A stretch of 40,254 nt of DNA from RGIG1995 sp045126815 (GTDB lineage: Bacteria; Bacillota; Clostridia; Oscillospirales; CAG-272): positions 1-40,254 of the forward strand of contig JBGVPD010000092.1 of NCBI GenBank assembly GCA_045126815.1. The letters are read 5' to 3'. Position 1 is the first letter of the stretch, and every line of letters starts with the position of its first letter. A program made the position numbers and the translations under genes. The notes under the pieces were generated by a model. It made no database searches. It saw nothing but the letters and a program-made list of their open reading frames with translations, and was not told the origin of the DNA. Below, one piece after another: positions 31,175-40,248 of the stretch.

Positions 31175-33946
31175 ATGCAATTATTTGATATATTGGAAAC
31201 TATATTTATCGGCCCACTAAAGCTGGTTTTTGAAATAATATTTCAATACGCTCTGAGACTTGTAAACAACCCCGGCCTTGCGATAGTTGCTTTGAGCCTT
31301 GTTATGAATATCCTCGTTTTGCCACTCTACAAACGCGCAGACGCCGTTCAGGAAGAGGCAAGAGATATTGAAAACAAGTTGGCAAAGGGTACGGCACACA
31401 TCAAAAAGACTTTCTCGGGTAACGAGAGAATGATGATGCTACAAACGTACAACCGCCAGAATAACTACAAGCCTACCGACGTTTTTAAGGGCTCAATCTC
31501 CCTTTTGCTTGAAATTCCGTTCTTTATGGCAGCGTATCAGTTTTTGTCTCACTTGCAGACACTAAACGGCGTTTCATTCGGCCCTATATCCGACCTCGGT
31601 AAACCCGACGGACTTTTGGTCGTATTCGGCATAACGCTTAACCTTTTGCCTATATTGATGACTCTTATCAACGTCATTTCATCTGCTATTTACCTTAAAG
31701 GCTTCCCGTTAAAGACAAAAATACAGCTTTACGGTATGGCGCTCTTTTTCTTGGTGTTCCTTTATACATCCCCCGCAGGACTTTTGTTCTACTGGACTTT
31801 GAATAACGTATTCTCTCTCTTTAAAAACATTTTCTACAAGATCAAAAATCCCGCAAAGGTTATCCGTATTATGACTTTGATCTTGGGTGCGCTTTCGATC
31901 TCTTCATCAATGTGGCTTTATCCGGACTCATTCAAAAAGAAACTGTTTATGATCCTTCTCGGAGTTTGTTTAACTCTTCCCTTTATTATAAATCTTATTA
32001 AAACTAACGTTACGTTCAAACAAAAAGAATTTAAGGCTGTGCCCAACAAGAAAATATTCTTCCTCAGCGGACTGTTTCTTACAATATTTATTGGTGTTCT
32101 TATTCCCTCTACGTTTATAAAGGCATCACCGCAGGAATACGTTGACATAACTTATTTCCACAATCCGCTTTGGTATATAGTAAGCTCGGTCTCTATGGCG
32201 GCAGGCTTCTTCTTGGTTTGGTTCAGAGTATTCTACTGGTTGGCTCAACCTAAACTCAAGGTTACTTTTGAAAGAATAATGTTTGCCCTCTGCGGTATGG
32301 CTATCATAAACTATATGTTCTTTGGAACAAAACTCGGTATCATTTCTTCTTCGCTTGTATACGAGAACGGACTGAAGTTTGCAACAAGCGAAACTGTGTT
32401 AAATATAGTTGTTTTGGTTATTGCAATAGCTGTACTTACGATCGTTCTTGCAAAATGGTCAAAAGCTATTCCGAGTTTGCTTCTCACGCTTTCAATAGCA
32501 ATAGGCGCTATGTGCGGAATGAACATCTATAAAACCAATGAGTCAATAAACAGTATTTCAATCCAACAGTCAGACGTTATGCCCAACTTTACTCTCAGCA
32601 AGACGGGCGAAAACGTTGTAGTTCTTATGCTTGACAGAGCTTTGGGCTCATACCTCCCCTACTTGATAGAAGAAAGACCTGAGCTTAAAGAACAGTTTTC
32701 CGGTTTTACATGCTACACAAACGTTATTTCTTACGGTTCTACGACAAACTTTGCTTCTCCCGCTTTGTTTGGCGGATATGAATACACTCCGGTTGAATTA
32801 AACAAACGTGACAAAGAACTTCTTAAAGATAAACAAAACGAAGCACTTAAGGTTCTGCCTGTTTTGTTTAATCAAAACGGATATGAAGTTACAGTATGCG
32901 ACCCCGTTTACGCTAACTATCAATATCAGTCGGATACGTCAATTTACGACGAGTATCCCGACATCAACACTTTTGTAACAGAAGGCGCATTTTCAGACCC
33001 CGCTATCAAAGAAATGGCAGTAACTAATAACCACCGTAACTTCTTCTGCTTCTCTTTGATGAAATCAATTCCTCTGTTCTTGCAACCCTTTATGTATGAC
33101 AACGGAACATACGTTCAGGCAACAATTTCAACTGATACCCCTGTATATACAATCCAAACCATTACAGAAGGCTCAACAACAGTAGCTAACGGTGTCGGTA
33201 AAACATTTATGGATGCTTATAACGTTTTGCTGAACCTTCCTAACATAACTAAAATTACCAACGATGGTTCAAATACATTCTTGATGATGGTAAATAATAC
33301 GACCCATGAACCCAATCTTTTGCAGAAACCCGACTATATTCCGGCACTAAACATTGATAACACCGAATATGACAAACAAATGGGTGACAGCATAACTGCA
33401 AACGGCAATACTATGGACCTTTCAAGAATATATCAAAAAACTCACCACCAAATAAATATGGCAGCTATGATACAGTTGGGAAATTGGTTTGATTCTCTCA
33501 AAGAACAAGGAGTTTACGATAACACGAAGATCATTTTGGTATCGGACCACGGAAGAGGCCTCGTACAGTTTGACGAATTTATATACGGAAACAAAGAAGA
33601 CGGCCAAGCTTTCCACCCGCTTCTTATGGTTAAAGATTTCAACAGCAAAGAATTTACAATAAACGATGAATTTATGACAAATGCTGACGTTCCCACACTC
33701 GCAACAAAGGATAATATCAACAATCCTGTAAACCCCTTTACCAATAAACCCATAACCAACGAAGAAAAAACTCTTCACGACCAGTATATTACATTATCTG
33801 CAGATTGGGATACCAACATTAATAACGGAACTCAATTTACAGCTTCTCGTTGGGCAAAAGTAAAAGATAATATCTGGGATAAATCTAACTGGTCATTCTA
33901 TTATGACTCGGTTATCCTTACGGAGCATAAATTTCCCAATGAATAA
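31175..33946 (+). CDS. YidC/Oxa1-like domain fused to alkaline-phosphatase-superfamily domain, paralogue 1
   Basis: The 923-residue protein has three parts. Residues 1-225 align with YidC/Oxa1: a first helix with LSLVMNILVLPLYKRAD, a charged hairpin (54-100), and LLEIPFFMAAYQFL. The conserved groove Arg of insertases is Asn45. Residues about 230-455 add roughly seven more membrane segments. Residues about 475-923 are extracellular and sulfatase/LTA-synthase-like: NVVVLMLDRA (metal Asp487), a putative nucleophile Thr524 in TTNFASPAL, His711 in NNTTHEP, and the metal pair Asp791/His792 in LVSDHGRG. The second half suggests phospho-alcohol transfer or hydrolysis outside the cell. An insertase role for the whole is doubtful. 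Confidence 0.83.
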   Translation: MQLFDILETIFIGPLKLVFEIIFQYALRLVNNPGLAIVALSLVMNILVLPLYKRADAVQEEARDIENKLAKGTAHIKKTFSGNERMMMLQTYNRQNNYKPTDVFKGSISLLLEIPFFMAAYQFLSHLQTLNGVSFGPISDLGKPDGLLVVFGITLNLLPILMTLINVISSAIYLKGFPLKTKIQLYGMALFFLVFLYTSPAGLLFYWTLNNVFSLFKNIFYKIKNPAKVIRIMTLILGALSISSSMWLYPDSFKKKLFMILLGVCLTLPFIINLIKTNVTFKQKEFKAVPNKKIFFLSGLFLTIFIGVLIPSTFIKASPQEYVDITYFHNPLWYIVSSVSMAAGFFLVWFRVFYWLAQPKLKVTFERIMFALCGMAIINYMFFGTKLGIISSSLVYENGLKFATSETVLNIVVLVIAIAVLTIVLAKWSKAIPSLLLTLSIAIGAMCGMNIYKTNESINSISIQQSDVMPNFTLSKTGENVVVLMLDRALGSYLPYLIEERPELKEQFSGFTCYTNVISYGSTTNFASPALFGGYEYTPVELNKRDKELLKDKQNEALKVLPVLFNQNGYEVTVCDPVYANYQYQSDTSIYDEYPDINTFVTEGAFSDPAIKEMAVTNNHRNFFCFSLMKSIPLFLQPFMYDNGTYVQATISTDTPVYTIQTITEGSTTVANGVGKTFMDAYNVLLNLPNITKITNDGSNTFLMMVNNTTHEPNLLQKPDYIPALNIDNTEYDKQMGDSITANGNTMDLSRIYQKTHHQINMAAMIQLGNWFDSLKEQGVYDNTKIILVSDHGRGLVQFDEFIYGNKEDGQAFHPLLMVKDFNSKEFTINDEFMTNADVPTLATKDNINNPVNPFTNKPITNEEKTLHDQYITLSADWDTNINNGTQFTASRWAKVKDNIWDKSNWSFYYDSVILTEHKFPNE

Positions 33947-33976
33947 ATAAACAATTAAGAAAGTGTAGTTTTAAAT

Positions 33977-36709
33977 ATGTCTTTTTCTTCTATATTAGAA
34001 ACTATATTTATCGGGCCTCTTAAGCTGGTTTTTGAGGTCATATACCAATATGCTCTGGGGTTTGTAAAAAACCCCGGATTTGCAATAATATTTTTGAGCC
34101 TTGTGATGAACATTCTCGTTCTTCCCCTTTACAGAAGAGCAGATGCCGTTCAGGAAGAGGCGAAAGATATTGAAAATAAGCTGAAAAAGGGTACGTCTCA
34201 CATCAAAAAAACATTCTCCGGTAACGAAAGAATGATGATGCTACAGACTTACAACCGCCAGAACAATTACAAACCTACCGACGTTTTCAAAGGTTCTGTA
34301 TCTCTTTTGCTCGAAATTCCCTTCTTTATGGCGGCATACCAGTTTTTGTCTCATCTTAAGACGTTAAACGGTGTCAGATTCGGCCCTATTGCCGACCTCG
34401 GCAAACCCGACGGGCTTTTGGTTATTTTCGGTATAACCATTAACCTTTTACCCGTTTTGATGACGCTTATCAACGTTATTGCAAGCGCTATATACCTAAA
34501 AGGCTTTCCCCTTAAGACAAAGATACAGCTTTACGGAATTGCCGCATTTTTCTTGGTATTTCTCTATACTTCCCCGTCGGGACTTGTTTTTTACTGGACT
34601 TTGAACAACGTTTTTTCTCTTGTGAAAAATATTTTCTACAAGATTAGAAACCCAAAGAAAGTTTTAAAAATACTTACGTCTTTGTTGGGCGGAACAGTTT
34701 TAGTTTTATCAATATTTGTATCAAAAGCAAGAATTCCCCTTATATTGATAGGTATTTGCCTTTTTATCCCTTTAATTTCTTCAATAATAAAAAAGAGATT
34801 ACTACTCAGCAGTTTTGAAATAAAGGGCAAACCGAATACAAAGTTATTTTTACTCGGAGGCGCATTTTTAGCTTCCTTTATAGGTCTTTTTATACCTTCA
34901 ACCTATATTTCCGCATCCCCTCAGGAATATATCGACATTACTTTCTTTTATAACCCTTTGAACTATATTTTAAGTTCGTTATGTATGGCGATAGGCTTTT
35001 TCTTGGTTTGGTTTTCGGTGTTTTACTGGTTGGCAAACGAAAAGTGGAAAATAATTTTTGAAAAACTTATATGGATTATGTGCGGTTGCGCTGTAATTAA
35101 CTATATGTTTTTCGGCACACACTTAGGCGTTATTTCTTCCGCTTTGAAGTACGAAAGCGGTATGTCGTTCCGATTTATTGAACATACAATCAATATCTTG
35201 GTTATTCTGACAGCCTCTGTCGCATTATGTTTCGTTGTAATCAAATTCAAAAAATTTACTTCGACTATACTTGTGACGTCAATTTTAGCTATTACTCTTA
35301 TGTCGGGACTTAACGTTTACTCAACCAAAAAAGACGTTGACGAAATAAACGCTTTAGGTCTAAACAATTTTCCCCATTTTGAACTCAGCAAAAACGGTAA
35401 AAACGTAGTTGTTATAATGCTCGACAGAGCGATGGGACTTTACGTTCCTTATATATTTAACGAACTTCCCGAACTGAAAGAAAAATTTGACGGTTTTACT
35501 TATTATTCAAATACACTTTCCTTTGGAAAACATACGAACTTCGGCGCACCTGCATTGGTCGGCGGTTATGAATATACCCCCGTTGAGATGAATAAACGCG
35601 AAGATGATCTGTTGGAGGACAAGCATAACGAAGCTATGCTCGTTATGCCCGTGCTTTTCTCAAATAACGGATATAACGTTACCGTATGCGATCCGCCTTA
35701 CGCAGGGTACGACTGGATCCCCGATCTGTCGATTTTTGACGATTATGAAAATATTGACGCTTATATAACAAAGGGCGCATTTGACAAAAAAGACGTTAAA
35801 CAACAGCTCGTTGACAGCAGAATGAGAAACTTCTTTATGTTTGGCGTTATGAAATCACTCCCCACAGTTCTGCAAAAAACTGTTTACAAAGGCGGAACGT
35901 ACGTTCAAGCAGGAATAGGAGCAAGATTCCAAACGACAAAAGGTTTGTCACATGCAAAAGGTTCAAACGCTTTGTTTATGCAGTCTTATAACGTTATGGA
36001 TAACTTAGACAACATAACAAGGATATCCAATGATAATAAAAACAATTTCCTGTTTTTTGCAAATGAAATGACTCACGAGGGCGCATTGTTAAGTGAGCCT
36101 GACTATATCCCTAAACCCAAAGTTAATAACACTAAATACGATAAACAACATTCAGACCGTTTTACGATCGGTAACGATACGATAAAGATTGATACGCTAA
36201 AACAAATGATGCACTACCATATCAATGCATCGGCGTACGTTAAACTTGCAGAATGGTTTGATTATTTAAGAGAAAACGAAGTTTACGACAATACAAAGAT
36301 CATTCTTGTGTCCGACCACGCTTATAACCTGTATCAATCGGACAGCTTGATCAAAAACGGTGTTGATTTGAACTCATACTTCCCCTTACTCATGGTTAAG
36401 GATTTTGATTCTGAAGGATTTAATGTTTCGGATGAATTTATGACAAACGCAGACGTTCCGACTTTGGCTACTGACGGCGTTATAGATAACCCCATAAATC
36501 CTTTTACAAACAAACCCATAAATTCAGATGAAAAGTATGCTCACGAACAGTTTGTTACTCTTTCTTCCGAATATTCTACTCTGGTCAATAACGGAAATAC
36601 GTATCTTCCTTCGGGTTGGATTTCGGTTAAGAATAACATAAGAGATAAAAACAATTGGACTATTATAGACGATAATATCGTTTTAAATGACCACAAAATA
36701 CCAAATTAA
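33977..36709 (+). CDS. YidC/Oxa1-like domain fused to alkaline-phosphatase-superfamily domain, paralogue 2
   Basis: The 910-residue protein has the same architecture as its neighbour. By my count the first 220 residues differ at only 29 positions, without gaps. The middle membrane part and the extracellular domain are clearly more divergent. Catalytic-site counterparts are Asp483 (MLDRA), Thr520 (KHTNFGAPAL), His700 (EMTHEG) and Asp780/His781 (LVSDHAY). The His814 of paralogue 1 (AFHPLLMV) is Phe802 here (SYFPLLMV), and the SDHG motif reads SDHA, so activity or substrate may differ. Asn45 again replaces the insertase Arg. The ribosome site is weak, and it follows after 30 nt. Confidence 0.83.
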   Translation: MSFSSILETIFIGPLKLVFEVIYQYALGFVKNPGFAIIFLSLVMNILVLPLYRRADAVQEEAKDIENKLKKGTSHIKKTFSGNERMMMLQTYNRQNNYKPTDVFKGSVSLLLEIPFFMAAYQFLSHLKTLNGVRFGPIADLGKPDGLLVIFGITINLLPVLMTLINVIASAIYLKGFPLKTKIQLYGIAAFFLVFLYTSPSGLVFYWTLNNVFSLVKNIFYKIRNPKKVLKILTSLLGGTVLVLSIFVSKARIPLILIGICLFIPLISSIIKKRLLLSSFEIKGKPNTKLFLLGGAFLASFIGLFIPSTYISASPQEYIDITFFYNPLNYILSSLCMAIGFFLVWFSVFYWLANEKWKIIFEKLIWIMCGCAVINYMFFGTHLGVISSALKYESGMSFRFIEHTINILVILTASVALCFVVIKFKKFTSTILVTSILAITLMSGLNVYSTKKDVDEINALGLNNFPHFELSKNGKNVVVIMLDRAMGLYVPYIFNELPELKEKFDGFTYYSNTLSFGKHTNFGAPALVGGYEYTPVEMNKREDDLLEDKHNEAMLVMPVLFSNNGYNVTVCDPPYAGYDWIPDLSIFDDYENIDAYITKGAFDKKDVKQQLVDSRMRNFFMFGVMKSLPTVLQKTVYKGGTYVQAGIGARFQTTKGLSHAKGSNALFMQSYNVMDNLDNITRISNDNKNNFLFFANEMTHEGALLSEPDYIPKPKVNNTKYDKQHSDRFTIGNDTIKIDTLKQMMHYHINASAYVKLAEWFDYLRENEVYDNTKIILVSDHAYNLYQSDSLIKNGVDLNSYFPLLMVKDFDSEGFNVSDEFMTNADVPTLATDGVIDNPINPFTNKPINSDEKYAHEQFVTLSSEYSTLVNNGNTYLPSGWISVKNNIRDKNNWTIIDDNIVLNDHKIPN

Positions 36710-36724
36710 CTTGGGAGACAGCTT

Positions 36725-37597
36725 ATGAAATACAAAGTTGATAACGCGGTGATCATGGCTGCAGGTACTGCAAGTAGATTTGCACCCATTTCATACGAAC
36801 GTCCAAAAGCTCTTATTGAAGTTAAGGGCGAAATATTGCTCGAAAGACAAATTCGTCAGCTTCTTGAGGCGGGAATAAAAGAAATTATTCTTGTTGTCGG
36901 ATATAAAAAAGAACAGTTTATGTACTTAAAAGATAAGTTTGGCGTTATTATCGTTGAAAATAACGAGTACTTAACAAGAAACAATAATTCAAGTATATAC
37001 GCTGTAAGAAAGTATTTGAAAAATACTTATATCTGCTCATCCGATAACTATTTTTCAAAGAATCCCTTTGAAGAATACGTTGACGACTCATATTATGCCG
37101 CAGTCTATGCTGACGGAGAGACAAAAGAATGGTGTATGACCGAAGATAAGGATGGATATATCGACAGCGTTACCGTCGGCGGAAAAGATGCTTGGTTTAT
37201 GCTCGGACATACGTTCTGGTCGGAAGAATTCAGCTCAAAGTTTTTAGAAATTTTAGAAGAAATATACGACCTTCCCGAAACGGTTGACTTGCTCTGGGAA
37301 TCGATATATATGCAACATCTCGATACTTTGAAAATGAAGATGAGAAAATACGAAGACGACTTTATTTTCGAGTTTGATACGCTTGATGAACTCAGAGTTT
37401 TTGATACAAGTTACGTTGAAGATACAAGATCGGAGATATTAAAGAAGATCGCAAGTGAGCTTAACTGCAAAGAAAGCGATTTGAACGATATCAAGACCTT
37501 TAAGACAGAAGATAATTCAGCATCGGGAATTATCTTTAACGCAGGTAATGAAAAATATAAATATTCATATAAAGATTGCCTTTTAAGGAGAGTTTAA
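36725..37597 (+). CDS. licC: LicC-like phosphocholine cytidylyltransferase
   Basis: The 290-residue protein is a sugar-nucleotidyltransferase-fold enzyme. Nucleotide-binding AVIMAAGTASRFAP (8-21), catalytic-type Lys28 in ERPKALIEVKGE, ILVVGYKKEQF, NNNSSIYAVRKYL and the metal-binding Asp107 in CSSDNYF match LicC. LicC makes CDP-choline from phosphocholine and CTP. It is longer than the roughly 230 residues of pneumococcal LicC: about 55 extra residues (from EILKKIASELN) form a C-terminal addition. GGGAG precedes the ATG. licA follows after 1 nt, which supports the choline assignment. Confidence 0.88.
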   Translation: MKYKVDNAVIMAAGTASRFAPISYERPKALIEVKGEILLERQIRQLLEAGIKEIILVVGYKKEQFMYLKDKFGVIIVENNEYLTRNNNSSIYAVRKYLKNTYICSSDNYFSKNPFEEYVDDSYYAAVYADGETKEWCMTEDKDGYIDSVTVGGKDAWFMLGHTFWSEEFSSKFLEILEEIYDLPETVDLLWESIYMQHLDTLKMKMRKYEDDFIFEFDTLDELRVFDTSYVEDTRSEILKKIASELNCKESDLNDIKTFKTEDNSASGIIFNAGNEKYKYSYKDCLLRRV

Positions 37598-37598
37598 A

Positions 37599-38504
37599 AT
37601 GAGAGAAATAGTAGAAAAAGACATTGGTTTAGTGAAAGGACTTTTAAAACAAGTGCTTTCAGTTGACTCTTACCAATCAATCGAAAGAATGGGTGGATTG
37701 ACTAACCATACATATCACGTTGTTCTTGAAGACGGTAAGGAATACGTTGTACGTATCCCCGGCGAAGGAACGGAAGAGATGATTGTCAGAAACGATGAAA
37801 AGAAAAGCACTTCCCTCGCTTGTAAGCTGGGCGTTGACGCAACACTTCTTTACTTTGGCGACGACGGCTCAAAGGTTACAGAGTATATCCCCAACGCTAT
37901 CACTATGTCAGCCGAAAGCCTTCATGACGAAGATAAGATCAAAATGGTTGCCGAAATTTATAAGAAGATACACACCTGCGGAGAAGATACGGGCGTTCCT
38001 TTTGAAGTTTTTGATATGGCAAAGGGATACGAAAAGATCATCAACAGTATGAACGTTCCTATGTTCGAAGACTGGGACGAAATATTTAAAAAGGTTTCTG
38101 CAATTAAAGACGAAATCGACAAGAAGATAAATGCCCCCAAGGTTCCCTGTCATAATGACCCTCTTTGCGAAAACTGGGTTATCGGCGACGGAAGAATGTA
38201 CCTCATTGACTGGGAATATGCGGGAATGAACGACGGTATGTGGGACGTTGCAGACGTTTCTATTGAAGCAGGATTTGATGATGTTCACGATAGTATGCTC
38301 TTGAAAGAATATCTCGGACACGCTCCCTCCGTTATGGAAACAAAGCATTTCATTGCAAGTAAGATATACGTTGACTATCTGTGGAGCTTGTGGGCAAAGG
38401 CAAGAGTCCCCTACGACGGTCAGCCTATGGAAGACTGGGCAGTTGAAAGATATAACAGAATGAAAGATAACATAGTTATCTACGACAACATTAAGGAGGC
38501 ATAA
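37599..38504 (+). CDS. licA: LicA-like choline kinase
   Basis: The 301-residue protein has the aminoglycoside phosphotransferase/choline kinase fold. The N-lobe has GGLTNHTYHV and YVVRIPG. The catalytic Brenner motif is PCHNDPLCENWV (His185, Asn186, Asp187, Asn192), and the metal-binding Asp204 lies in YLIDWEYAGMND, a choline-kinase-type signature. It phosphorylates imported choline with ATP. AAGGAGAG lies 7 nt before the ATG, within the end of licC. The stop of licA and the licB start are 5 nt apart. Confidence 0.93.
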   Translation: MREIVEKDIGLVKGLLKQVLSVDSYQSIERMGGLTNHTYHVVLEDGKEYVVRIPGEGTEEMIVRNDEKKSTSLACKLGVDATLLYFGDDGSKVTEYIPNAITMSAESLHDEDKIKMVAEIYKKIHTCGEDTGVPFEVFDMAKGYEKIINSMNVPMFEDWDEIFKKVSAIKDEIDKKINAPKVPCHNDPLCENWVIGDGRMYLIDWEYAGMNDGMWDVADVSIEAGFDDVHDSMLLKEYLGHAPSVMETKHFIASKIYVDYLWSLWAKARVPYDGQPMEDWAVERYNRMKDNIVIYDNIKEA

Positions 38505-38509
38505 ATTTT

Positions 38510-39442
38510 ATGTTTGCAGGAATTATTGCAGGTATTACCTGGGCATTAGAAACAGTTATTTTAGGCAAAGCACTGGGACTTCCCCCTCTTGCCGCTATGG
38601 CTTTGGCAACGTTTGTAAGTACGTTTTTGCACGACGCATGTTCAGCAATTTTTACGTTTATTTACAACGGTGTAAAGGGTAATCTCAAAAACGTTTGGAA
38701 AGCATTTAAGACAAAGAGCGGTAAATGGGTTGTTGCGGCAGCCGTTATCGGCGGTCCTGTCGGTATGACGGGTTACGTTATGGCGGTTCAGTATATGGGC
38801 GCGTCAATCGGCGCTATCGCAAGTGCTATCTTCCCCGCTATCGGAAGCGTTTTGGCTTATATTTTCTTAAAAGAAAAGATGAAATGGCACCAGTGGATAT
38901 TCCTTCTTGCTACATTGGCAGGAGTATTCGGTCTCAGCTACTCTCCCGAACTCTCGGTAAGTAACTTCTGGCTCGGTCTTCTTGGCGCTGTAATGTGTTC
39001 ATTCGGTTGGGGTATTGAAGCAGTTATTCTCGCAAAATGCCTTACAGACCCCGAAGTTACCGACGAATACGCTTTGCAGATCAGACAGACAACGTCAGCT
39101 CTTACATACGGTATAATAATTCTTCCCGTACTTAAGGGTTGGGGCGTTACACTCGATTTGTTTACAAAGAACAGCGGTTGGGTTCTCCCGACAATTGCTT
39201 TGGCTGCCCTCTTTGCAACTGTGTCATACCTTTTCTACTACAAGGCAATATCACAGATAGGCGCATCAAAGGCTATGGCTCTTAACGTAACTTATACTGC
39301 ATGGGCAATTGTATTTACAGCAACAATATTCCGCGATACAAGCGTACTTTCTCCGTTGACAATAATTTGTGCGGCAGTAGTTCTCGTTTGCGGTATATTT
39401 GCAGCAGCAGACTTTAAAGAAATTTTAAGCAAAAAGAAATAA
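38510..39442 (+). CDS. licB: LicB-like choline permease (EamA/DMT type)
   Basis: The 310-residue protein has ten predicted membrane helices in two EamA repeats, with GPVGMTGYVMAVQYMGAS, AIFPAIGSVLAYIFLKEKM in the first half and ISQIGASKAMALNVTYTAWA in the second. It resembles LicB of the pneumococcal lic1 locus, thought to import choline. Position directly after licC-licA fixes the likely substrate. GGAGG precedes the ATG by 10 nt. The operon ends with the terminator at 39460-39495. Confidence 0.9.
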   Translation: MFAGIIAGITWALETVILGKALGLPPLAAMALATFVSTFLHDACSAIFTFIYNGVKGNLKNVWKAFKTKSGKWVVAAAVIGGPVGMTGYVMAVQYMGASIGAIASAIFPAIGSVLAYIFLKEKMKWHQWIFLLATLAGVFGLSYSPELSVSNFWLGLLGAVMCSFGWGIEAVILAKCLTDPEVTDEYALQIRQTTSALTYGIIILPVLKGWGVTLDLFTKNSGWVLPTIALAALFATVSYLFYYKAISQIGASKAMALNVTYTAWAIVFTATIFRDTSVLSPLTIICAAVVLVCGIFAAADFKEILSKKK

Positions 39443-39459
39443 GTTATAAATCGAATACC

Positions 39460-39495
39460 AAAAACTCCTTCGTAAAAAAAACGGAGGAGTTTTTT
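39460..39495 (+). terminator. Intrinsic terminator of the lic operon
   Basis: AAAAACTCCTTCGT pairs with ACGGAGGAGTTTTT (one T-G wobble), followed by a T run. Confidence 0.88.
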
Positions 39496-39598
39496 GTACA
39501 AACAGAATAATGAGAGAAAAAAAGTATATAATATTATGAGAGAATTAATGCAGATATAGCAAGGCAAGTTTGAGAAAAATAAATATTGGAAAAAGGTA

Positions 39599-39627
39599 TT
39601 GACAAAAAATTTACGATGTAGTATAAT
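39599..39627 (+). promoter_or_regulatory. Consensus promoter of the tRNA pair
   Basis: TTGACA (39599-39604), 17-nt spacer, TATAAT (39622-39627), all consensus, 17 nt upstream of the first tRNA. Confidence 0.9.
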
Positions 39628-39644
39628 ACATAGGCAGCCAAAAT

Positions 39645-39734
39645 GCCGGTGTGGCGGAATTGGCAGACGCCCGGGACTTAAAATCCCGTGGGAATTCAAC
39701 TCCCGTACCGGTTCGACCCCGGTCACCGGCACCA
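39645..39734 (+). tRNA. tRNA-Leu (anticodon UAA)
   Basis: GCCGGTG (39645-39651) pairs with CACCGGC (39724-39730), then discriminator A and encoded CCA. The anticodon arm is GGGA-CTTAAAA-TCCC with anticodon TAA. A long variable arm (GTGGGAATTCAACTCCCGT region) marks a class II leucine tRNA. The T arm is CCGGTTCGACCCCGG. Confidence 0.97.
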
Positions 39735-39759
39735 CAGTTGTGTTAAGAACTGAATATAT

Positions 39760-39836
<77 letters not shown>

Positions 39837-39867
39837 ACATTGCGAACCGATTTAGATATCGGCGCAG

Positions 39868-39905
39868 AAAAGTCCGAAACCATAACGGTTTCGGACTTTT
39901 TCTTT
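39868..39905 (+). terminator. Intrinsic terminator of the tRNA operon
   Basis: AAAAGTCCGAAACC (39868-39881) pairs perfectly with GGTTTCGGACTTTT (39887-39900), followed by T-rich sequence. Confidence 0.9.
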
Positions 39906-39993
39906 GCGTTTTTTCGCAGTTGAATTTTATAGATATCCTAAGCCCAAAACGGCTTTTTGGGAGGACTTGAACTAAACCAACAACAATATTAGA

Positions 39994-40022
39994 TGGAAAA
40001 ATTTAAAATTTTATGATATAAT
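39994..40022 (+). promoter_or_regulatory. Weak candidate promoter near the window end
   Basis: TGGAAA (39994-39999), 17-nt spacer, TATAAT (40017-40022) preceded by TGA. The -35 is poor, and the extended -10 may compensate. Confidence 0.4.
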
Positions 40023-40113
40023 CAATTCGATAAATAAAAATTTAACGGATAGGCATTGAGGTTTCAACGATAGAAGTAAAAATGCCCCATAAAACAAAAA
40101 ATGCAAATTAGCA

Positions 40114-40248
40114 ATGTTAAGACTTCAAGAAATACGAAGCTACTTATTACTGTGGTTTGCTGATATGATTTTGTACCGTCTTGGGTCTATTGTAACAAAG
40201 GATATACAGTCTGAAAAAGAAAAATCGAAAGGTGTTGTGCACTCGTGA
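40114..40248 (+). CDS. Possible 44-residue leader ORF coupled to a gene at the window edge
   Basis: The ATG at 40114 opens a 44-residue frame (MLRLQEIRSYLLLWFADMIL at the start, basic-polar end KEKSKGVVHS). It has no clear ribosome site. Its TGA overlaps a GTG (40245-40247) followed by AAA AAA, which has AAAGGTG 10 nt upstream and could be the start of a gene continuing past the window. No family can be named; the evidence is only the overlap and the promoter candidate upstream. Confidence 0.22.
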   Translation: MLRLQEIRSYLLLWFADMILYRLGSIVTKDIQSEKEKSKGVVHS

